Shown here: positions 28,491 through 33,838 of the stretch, in pieces | Layout: each line of letters starts with the position of its first letter | Position numbering within the stretch: the first letter of the stretch is position 1 | Source: Kiritimatiellales bacterium | GTDB lineage: Bacteria; Verrucomicrobiota; Kiritimatiellia; UBA8416; JAIOPI01 | Assembly (NCBI GenBank): GCA_945949405.1 | Contig: CAMFEP010000007.1 | Location: forward strand, 1 to 33,838 | Direction: 5' to 3' | Length of the DNA stretch: 33,838 nt | Program-made: the position numbers and the translations under genes | The notes under the pieces: model-generated | Told to the model about the DNA's origin: nothing | Database searches by the model: none | Seen by the model: only the letters and a program-made list of their open reading frames with translations

Positions 28491-30269
28491 ATGAGCGAAC
28501 AACTTCCAAAACCGGATAGCGGCCTTCCTCCCGTGCATGCCCAAAAAACGCTGCGCGACATGATGGGCAGCGAGAGCTTCAAGGAATACATCGCCAAGAT
28601 TCGCCACGGCCTGAAGCAGCCGAAGGACTCCGGCGAGTACAAGTATGCGATTCACCAGGTGGTGCGCGTCTGGTCCCCGATCGCCAGCGTGGCGCTGCCC
28701 ATTCTGCTGGTGCTCGCCGTGATGCTCGCGCCAGAGCAGAAGCACGAGGCCGCCAGCACCTTCGAAATCACGATGATGGACAACGACGCGGTCGAGAAGC
28801 TGGACGACATCGAGGAAATCGAACCGCCCAAGCCGCCGGATGAATTTGAGCCGCCGCCGCTGGAGGAATTCACGCCCGAAGACATCCAGAAGATGAATCC
28901 GGACGATATTGTCAGCGGCGCGGCGGGCCCGAGCGTGGGGGCGGCGGCGGGTCCGTCCACCACGGGGGCCAGCGAGTTCAGCCCGCAACCCGCGGCCTTC
29001 GACAGCGTGGCGATGATCAAGAGCCCGATCAAGATGACCGGCATTTTTGGCAGCCGCACGCCAGGTGCGCGCGGCAGCGCGCTGGCCCAGTATGGCGGTG
29101 GTGGCGGCGCGGGTGGCGCGGCCACGGAGCATGCGGTCTATCTGGCGTTACGCTGGCTCAAGAAATACCAGGAACCGGACGGCAGTTGGTCCACGGGGTC
29201 GGGAGGCGGAGAGAACCAACATGACGGCGCGCGGCCAGCCATGACGGCGCTGGGGCTGCTGACATTTCTGGCGCATGGCGAAACGCCGGCCTCGGAGGAG
29301 TTCGGCCAGACCGTGGAGCGCGCAATCAAGTGGCTCGTGGCGGCACAGGATCCGAGTACGGGGCACTTCAAGGGTTCTGACAACCATGATTACTGCATGC
29401 CTATCGCGACCTACGCCTTGTGCGAGGCGTTTGCGATTACGCGCATTCCGATGGTGAAGGCGGCGGCGGAGAAAGCGGCGCTGGCGATCGTCAAGGGCCA
29501 GAATCCCTCCGGGATGCTCTGGAATTATAATTTTGATCCCAAGGCGGAACTCAAGGCGAACTCCAACGCGGCGGACCGCAACGACCTGTCCTACGCGGGC
29601 TGGTGCATGCAGGCGCTCAAGGCGGCCGGCATGGCGGGGCTGGAAGTCGAGGGACTGGAGGAGGCCAAGCGCAAGGCGGTCCAAGGAACGAAAATCATGG
29701 GCGTGGCGAATGCAGATGGTTCGCGGGCGTTTGGCTATGGGCGCACAGGTGGCGAGGCCTATGGCCCATGGGAAATCACCGGCGCGGGTGTGCTTTGCCT
29801 CCAGTTGCTGGGCGCGGGAAAGTCGAAGGAAGCACAGGACGGCCTGCTGTGGCTCAAGCGTGCGACGTGCGAGTGGGCAAATCCGTGGATGCTGGACCAG
29901 GACAAGGACGGCAAGCCTTCGGGGAATCCGATCTATCACTGGTACTACGTCACGCAGGCCAAGTTCCACGCGGGTGGCGCCTATTGGACCGACTGGAACA
30001 AGCAATTTTCTCCACAGCTCGTGAAAAACCAGATCATCGTTCAGAATGCCATCCAGGACGACAAGGGCCAGCTGGTGGACATCGGCTATTGGAAGTCCGC
30101 CAGCCCGACGGAATTCTGCCAGTCCCATGTCTACAACACGACGCTCTGCGCGCTGATGCTCCAGGTCTATTACCGCTATCTGCCCACCTATAAAGCGCCA
30201 GAGGACGTCGAAGAGGGCGACACGACGCTGTCCAACGAAAGCAAAGACGTGGACATCGAAATCCTGTAG
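28491..30269 (+). CDS. TonB-like N-terminus fused to terpenoid-cyclase-fold alpha toroid
   Basis: A 592-aa protein. Residues 1-60 are cytoplasmic; 61-80 is a membrane helix (WSPIASVALPILLVLAVMLA). Residues 81-140 are acidic and proline-rich (IEEIEPPKPPDEFEPPPLEE), as in TonB. After a Gly/Ala/Ser-rich linker ending IFGSRTPGARGSALAQYGGG, residues 212-575 form repeated helical hairpins of the prenyltransferase/squalene cyclase type, with QW-like motifs (KKYQEPDGSW, GQNPSGMLW, NADGSRAFGYG). The proton-donor motif DxDD of squalene-hopene cyclases is absent, so no cyclase reaction is expected. Its position after ExbB-ExbD-ExbD suggests that this protein takes the TonB role, with the toroid as the energised periplasmic domain. 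Confidence 0.9.
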   Translation: MSEQLPKPDSGLPPVHAQKTLRDMMGSESFKEYIAKIRHGLKQPKDSGEYKYAIHQVVRVWSPIASVALPILLVLAVMLAPEQKHEAASTFEITMMDNDAVEKLDDIEEIEPPKPPDEFEPPPLEEFTPEDIQKMNPDDIVSGAAGPSVGAAAGPSTTGASEFSPQPAAFDSVAMIKSPIKMTGIFGSRTPGARGSALAQYGGGGGAGGAATEHAVYLALRWLKKYQEPDGSWSTGSGGGENQHDGARPAMTALGLLTFLAHGETPASEEFGQTVERAIKWLVAAQDPSTGHFKGSDNHDYCMPIATYALCEAFAITRIPMVKAAAEKAALAIVKGQNPSGMLWNYNFDPKAELKANSNAADRNDLSYAGWCMQALKAAGMAGLEVEGLEEAKRKAVQGTKIMGVANADGSRAFGYGRTGGEAYGPWEITGAGVLCLQLLGAGKSKEAQDGLLWLKRATCEWANPWMLDQDKDGKPSGNPIYHWYYVTQAKFHAGGAYWTDWNKQFSPQLVKNQIIVQNAIQDDKGQLVDIGYWKSASPTEFCQSHVYNTTLCALMLQVYYRYLPTYKAPEDVEEGDTTLSNESKDVDIEIL

Positions 30270-30336
30270 GTCCTTCCGGCTTTCCCGTGGGATTTTTTAT
30301 GGCCTCCGCAGGTAAACCATAAGCGAATCGATTTCG

Positions 30337-30571
30337 GATTCACCACCCGCTGCGCTGGAGGCACAGAGGCACGGAGCGCCAAGAATTGCTGCTCCTGTGC
30401 TCTCTTCCGGCCATTCGTTGTGCGGATTTGGCACTGGGCGCGCCCCAATGGTGCCAGCACAACACGCATGCGCGATTCGCCCTGCGCCAAATCCGCGCAA
30501 CACTCCGCAGGGAGGCTGTGGAGAGGTCGGTCATGCCTCTTGCCCGCCAATCCTCCGTGTCTCCGTGGTAA
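30337..30571. repeat. About 235-bp inverted-repeat element with CACGGAG-type ends
   Basis: The left edge has GGATTCACCAC and GAGGCACAGAGGCACGGAG (30337-30376). The right edge has the opposite-strand form CCTCCGTGTCTCCGTGGTAA (30552-30571). Inside, 24-base arms (30417-30440, TTGTGCGGATTTGGCACTGG core; 30478-30501) pair with three mismatches around a 37-base loop. No transposase gene is inside. It resembles a MITE or a composite of smaller repeats. Confidence 0.7.
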
Positions 30572-30648
30572 GGTTTTTGCCCGTACTTGCGAGCCCCAGC
30601 CCCGATGTGATCAATGAAATTTCCCCCGCTATTCCCGGAAGAGCCATT

Positions 30649-30700
30649 CTGTAAGCGCGAGGCCGCGCCTACAGGATTTCGAGTGGCCGTGCGACACGGC
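30649..30700. repeat. Two adjacent hairpins
   Basis: Hairpin 1: CTGTA-A-GCGCG (30649-30659) pairs with CGCGC-C-TACAG (30664-30674). Hairpin 2: GCCGTG (30686-30691) pairs with CACGGC (30695-30700). The arrangement resembles the element at 24905-24966. Confidence 0.65.
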
Positions 30701-30761
30701 TTATGTAGGGCGGGCTGCCTTTCTCCTTTCGCCCATCTCCCTTCCTTTCTATTCTTCACGC

Positions 30762-32591
30762 ATGGCCGTTGCATCCCGTATCCGTGTGCTGCCGGAACAC
30801 GTCGCGAATAAGATCGCGGCGGGTGAGGTGGTGGAGCGCCCGGCCTCGGTGGTGAAGGAGCTTGTCGAAAACGCCGTGGATGCGGGGGCCACGCAGATCG
30901 ATGTGGCGATTGTCGCGGGCGGGCGCAAGCGCATCGCCGTGAGCGACAACGGCAGTGGGATGAACCGCGACGACGCGCTGCTGTCCATTGAGCGCACCGC
31001 CACCAGCAAAATTCGCGATGTGGACGACATCGAGCACATCCGCACGCTGGGCTTTCGTGGAGAAGCGCTGGCGGCGATTGCGTCCACCTCGCGGTTCCGT
31101 GTGACGACCTGCGCGGGCGAAGGCGAGCCGGGCACGGAGGTCAGCATTGTGGCGGGCAAGGTGCAGGACGTGCGCGAGGTTGGGCGGCCCGTGGGCACGA
31201 CGATGGAGGTGCGCGACCTGTTTTTTAACATTCCCGCGCGCCGCAAATTTCTGCGTTCGCACCAGACAGAAATGGGGCATGTGCGCAACGTGTTCCTCGT
31301 GCAGGCGCTGGCGAGCAGCCAGATCGGGATGAGCCTCACGGTGGACGGGCACGTCCTCTACCGACTCGCCCCGGCGGAGGCCCTGACCGACCGGCTGCGC
31401 GATCTCTTCGGGCCGGACTATCTCGCGGGACTTGTGCCCGTGGAGGCGCGCGGCGGGGCGGTTGGCGTAACAGGGTATGTGAGCCGGCCCGGGGTGACGC
31501 GCGCCGATCGCGAGGAGCAATATGTATTTGTCAACGGGCGCGCCACGTCCGCGCCGACGATTGCCTTTGCGATTCGCGAAGGCTACCGCGGCGCGCTACA
31601 GAAGGATCGGCATCCTTCCGTGTTTTTGTTTGTGACGCTGGATCCGGGCGAAGTCGACGTCAACGTCCACCCGACGAAGCGTGAGGTGCGTTTTCGCAAT
31701 TCCGGCGCGGTGCGCGATGCGCTGATCGCTGCGCTGGAGGCGGCGCTGGCGGGGGCGGGAAGCGGCGGGGGCCCGCCGCCATCCGGCGCACCGGCGGTGC
31801 CCGCGGCGCCGGCCTGGGCCGCGGAGCAGATGCACATCGAGGGATTGCCGCCGCCGCGCGCCTTTCATTATCCGCGCGCCGCGCAGCCGCCGGCCGACGA
31901 TGCCGGACCCGGGTTTGCGGGTGGCGTTGCCGCGCTAAACGGTGATGGACAGGAATCCGACCCCGGGCGCGACGCGCCCGTCACGGCGACTGCGCCGCAA
32001 GCGCAGACGCCGTGGGCCTGGTGCCGTGTCGTGGGGATGGTCGGCGGGCAGTATGTGCTGCTGGAAACCGAGGACGGCATGGTGATTATGGACCCGCGCG
32101 CCGCGCACGAACGCGTGCTCTACGAAAAATTCCTGGCGGATGTCGCGCGCCACAACGTGCCGGGACAAAATTTATTGATGCCGGAGTCGGTCGAATTGCG
32201 CCCGCCGGATGCGGCGCGGGTGCGCAAGCATTTGGACCTGATGAAGGCGATGGGTTTTGGCATTTCCGAATTTGGCGGGGATACGTTTGTGGTGGATGCG
32301 CTGCCGGCCTATTTCGCGGAAGCCTCGGCGCAGGTTTTATTAGTCGAGGTGGCGGCGGGGATCGAGGCGGCGGGCCCGCGGCGCGGCACCGGGCGCTGGC
32401 GCGAGGAGCTGGTGGCGCAGGCGGCCTGCCGTGCCGCCGTCAAAAGCCGCGACCGTTTAAGGCTCGAAGAATTGGAGCAACTCGTGATCGACCTTGCGCG
32501 TGCGGAAATGCCCTACACCTGCCCGCGCGGGAGACCGACGCTGATCTTTACGTCGCTCAAGGAGCTGGAGAGGAAGTTCGGGAGAGAATAG
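30762..32591 (+). CDS. mutL: DNA mismatch repair protein MutL, endonuclease motifs altered
   Basis: A 609-aa MutL. The N-terminal GHKL ATPase is clear: ANKIAAGEVVERPASVVKEL, ENAVDAGAT, SDNGSGM, and RTLGFRGEALAAIAS; a Pro/Ala-rich linker (about 325-420) leads to the dimerisation domain. In MutL endonucleases that domain has DQHA-x2-E and CPHGRP. Here these read DPRAAHE (444-450) and CPRGRP (587-592): His has become Arg in both, while Glu450 and Cys587 remain. Nicking is therefore doubtful. No mutS or mutH is in the window. No ribosome site is obvious before ATG 30762, but the protein aligns from its first residues. Length is normal. Confidence 0.95.
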   Translation: MAVASRIRVLPEHVANKIAAGEVVERPASVVKELVENAVDAGATQIDVAIVAGGRKRIAVSDNGSGMNRDDALLSIERTATSKIRDVDDIEHIRTLGFRGEALAAIASTSRFRVTTCAGEGEPGTEVSIVAGKVQDVREVGRPVGTTMEVRDLFFNIPARRKFLRSHQTEMGHVRNVFLVQALASSQIGMSLTVDGHVLYRLAPAEALTDRLRDLFGPDYLAGLVPVEARGGAVGVTGYVSRPGVTRADREEQYVFVNGRATSAPTIAFAIREGYRGALQKDRHPSVFLFVTLDPGEVDVNVHPTKREVRFRNSGAVRDALIAALEAALAGAGSGGGPPPSGAPAVPAAPAWAAEQMHIEGLPPPRAFHYPRAAQPPADDAGPGFAGGVAALNGDGQESDPGRDAPVTATAPQAQTPWAWCRVVGMVGGQYVLLETEDGMVIMDPRAAHERVLYEKFLADVARHNVPGQNLLMPESVELRPPDAARVRKHLDLMKAMGFGISEFGGDTFVVDALPAYFAEASAQVLLVEVAAGIEAAGPRRGTGRWREELVAQAACRAAVKSRDRLRLEELEQLVIDLARAEMPYTCPRGRPTLIFTSLKELERKFGRE

Positions 32592-32603
32592 GCGGGGAGG
32601 GGA

Positions 32604-32630
32604 ATAACCACGGAGGCACGGAGATACGAA
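32604..32630. repeat. CACGGAG-type short repeat
   Basis: ATAACCACGGAGGCACGGAG followed by ATACGAA, just after mutL, matches the edges of the repeats at 25795 and 30552. Confidence 0.7.
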
Positions 32631-32656
32631 GAGAAGCACCAAGGGCCCGGAATCTC

Positions 32657-32690
32657 GGCTCGCGTCCGAGCCCCAGAATCGCTAGTTTTT
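32657..32690 (+). terminator. Possible mutL terminator
   Basis: GGCTCG-CGTC-CGAGCC (32657-32672) forms a perfect 6-bp stem, and a run of five T follows 13 bases later (32686-32690). The gap before the T-run makes intrinsic termination doubtful. Confidence 0.35.
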
Positions 32691-32756
32691 CCCCATGGCC
32701 CGCCCCACACCCAAAGGCCCAATTACGCAACAACCTGTTGCGCAATTGCCATGGGG
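32691..32756. promoter_or_regulatory. Nested palindrome upstream of the AlbA_2 gene
   Basis: Inner arms CAATTACGCAACA (32720-32732) and TGTTGCGCAATTG (32736-32748) pair with one mismatch around ACC. Outer arms CCCCATGG (32691-32698) and CCATGGGG (32749-32756) pair perfectly; the right outer arm directly abuts the inner stem. It ends 33 bases before ATG 32790, so an operator is possible. Confidence 0.55.
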
Positions 32757-32789
32757 CCACGTTCTCCGGGTCATGCAACGGGCCAAATC

Positions 32790-33838
32790 ATGAAGGAAAA
32801 CCAGCAACTCGAATGGAAAGAAACGTGGCGGGATGAGTTTCTGCGCTGGGTCTGCGGCTTTGCGAATGCCGGGGGTGGCGAGATTCACATCGGACGCAAT
32901 GACAAAGGCCAGGTTGTCGGGCTACCGGATTTTGCGAAGCTGCTGGAGGAAATCCCCAATAAAGTCCGCGACCTCCTCGGCATCCTCGTCGCCGTCAATG
33001 CCCGCGAGGAAAACGGGCTTCCCTGGCTGCAGATCGTCGTTGATCCCTATCCCCATCCCATCAGCTATCGTGGGCACTACTTCCAGCGCAGCGGCAGCAC
33101 CAATCAGGAGTTGAAGGGTGCAGCGCTCGATCGCTTCCTGCTCCGCCGTCAGGGCCGCACCTGGGACGGCGTGCCAGTCCCGGGCGTCAAAATCTCCGAC
33201 CTCTCCACGTCGGCCATCCGCCAATTTCGTGATCTGGCCCGCACCAGCGGACGGCTCGACCCGGCCGACCTGCGTTCTTCCAAAGCCACCCTTGTCGAAA
33301 AGCTTCAGCTTACCGATGGCACCTATCTCAAGCGCGCCGCCGTCCTGCTATTTCACGAAAATCCCGAAAAATACGTCACCGGTGCCTTCGTGAAAATCGG
33401 CTTCTTCCGCTCCGGCTCCGATCTCGCTTACCACGATACCCTTCACGGTGATCTTTTCACCCAGACGGCCAAAACCATTGACCTCGTGCGGACCAAATAC
33501 CTGAAGGCCGCCATCACTTATCAAGGCATCCAGCGCATCGAGCGCTACCCCGTGCCCGATGCCGCCCTGCGCGAAGCCATCCTCAACGCCCTTGTCCATC
33601 GCGACTACGCCATCGGCGCACCCGTGCAGATTCGCGTCTATGAAGACCGCCTGAGAATTTGGAACCCAGGCGCTCTGCCCGACGGCTGGACGGTGAAAAA
33701 CCTGCTCCAAGCGCACACCTCCACCCCCTTCAATCCCGCCATCGCCAACGTCTTCTTCCGCTCCGGCGAGATTGAGATCTGGGGACGTGGCATTCAGCGC
33801 ATCTTCGCCGCCTGCAAGGAAGCCAGCGCACCCAGACC
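32790..33838 (+). CDS. AlbA_2 (Schlafen-type) ATP-binding regulator, C-terminus beyond window
   Basis: The visible 349 residues start with the AlbA_2/Schlafen domain (QLEWKETWRDEFLRWVCGFA, NAGGGEIHIGRNDKG) and continue with an HATPase_c_4-type region (AILNALVHRDYAIGAPVQIR, LRIWNPGALPDG, FRSGEIEIWGRGIQRI). Annotators often call such proteins RecG-like helicases or transcriptional regulators; the helicase motifs are absent. The family is common near mobile or variable loci. ATG 32790 was chosen at the start of the domain; no strong ribosome site is visible. The reading frame is open at the right edge. Codon use is A-richer and the style differs slightly from mutL, hinting at transfer, but this is not measured. 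Confidence 0.87.
   Translation, partial: MKENQQLEWKETWRDEFLRWVCGFANAGGGEIHIGRNDKGQVVGLPDFAKLLEEIPNKVRDLLGILVAVNAREENGLPWLQIVVDPYPHPISYRGHYFQRSGSTNQELKGAALDRFLLRRQGRTWDGVPVPGVKISDLSTSAIRQFRDLARTSGRLDPADLRSSKATLVEKLQLTDGTYLKRAAVLLFHENPEKYVTGAFVKIGFFRSGSDLAYHDTLHGDLFTQTAKTIDLVRTKYLKAAITYQGIQRIERYPVPDAALREAILNALVHRDYAIGAPVQIRVYEDRLRIWNPGALPDGWTVKNLLQAHTSTPFNPAIANVFFRSGEIEIWGRGIQRIFAACKEASAPR

Larger units (their letters stand above)
30270..30761. other. Gene-free 490-base stretch packed with inverted repeats
   Basis: I see no convincing gene between the TonB-like fusion and mutL. The stretch contains the large inverted element at 30337-30571 and two small hairpins at 30649-30700. Short open frames here are translations of the repeats. 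A T-rich pyrimidine run (30720-30757) precedes mutL and no clear promoter was identified. Confidence 0.7.

Noticed and set aside
28491-30269. Squalene-hopene cyclase or other terpene cyclase activity
   Set aside because: QW-like motifs are present, but no DxDD acid motif is seen, and the N-terminus is TonB-like; only the fold is claimed.
30386-30617. Several short overlapping open frames before mutL
   Set aside because: They all lie in the inverted-repeat element and have no ribosome sites or domains.
24905-30700. CRISPR array
   Set aside because: Repeats are few, dispersed, palindromic and not separated by uniform spacers.

Overview
The window is GC-rich chromosomal DNA from a free-living Gram-negative-type bacterium. 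The outer-membrane logic (lipoproteins, an ExbB/ExbD motor, an RND-like HlyD exporter), a leuB-asd pair, scattered glycoside hydrolases with Gfo/Idh/MocA and FAD dehydrogenases, many intergenic palindromic repeats, and an ExbB-ExbD-ExbD set followed by a terpenoid-cyclase-fold protein all suggest the PVC group (Verrucomicrobiota / Kiritimatiellota / Lentisphaerota type). This placement is inferred from gene content and style; no rRNA marker is present.

Layout. 1-1770: start of a GH29 alpha-L-fucosidase (minus) and a small glycine-zipper/Lys-Ala-rich protein that looks frameshifted. 2041-2758: a PIN toxin/Phd-type antitoxin pair whose promoter lies under a perfect 24-bp palindrome. 2769-5799: an exporter operon on the minus strand (HlyD-type lipoprotein, ABC ATPase, ABC-2 permease) with one identical repeat in each gap. 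5940-8108: divergent rcnA-like Ni/Co exporter and two-domain chrA. 8086-11240: GH51 arabinofuranosidase, a pterin-dehydratase-fold protein lacking catalytic residues, and a Gfo/Idh/MocA oxidoreductase. 11330-14039: a hybrid histidine kinase (two TM, PocR-like domain, kinase core, decayed GGDEF-like tail) and a response regulator interrupted by an amber codon. 14149-17303: secreted SNase-HhH nuclease, leuB, asd. 17396-20271: a secreted lactonase-fold beta-propeller divergent from an FAD oxidoreductase.

20344-30269 is the most unusual part: two divergent transcription units forming one envelope locus. Leftward: a membrane-anchored coiled-coil protein with a small beta-type C-terminal domain, then a 53-aa lipoprotein whose ATG directly abuts the previous stop. 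Rightward: a 1012-aa secreted TPR protein, a second secreted TPR protein, a zinc-ribbon/TM/GspG-like protein, ExbB, two different ExbD proteins, and a protein with a TonB-like N-terminus (TM plus acidic proline-rich linker) joined to a terpenoid-cyclase-like alpha toroid instead of a TonB C-terminal domain. My reading is a proton-driven cell-envelope machine of unknown cargo.

30270-33838: a 490-bp gene-free stretch filled with inverted repeats, then mutL (endonuclease-motif histidines replaced by arginines), another repeat and nested palindrome, and the start of an AlbA_2 (Schlafen-type) ATP-binding regulator that runs off the window. Several repeat families recur between genes, and one copy appears to be translated as part of a gene.
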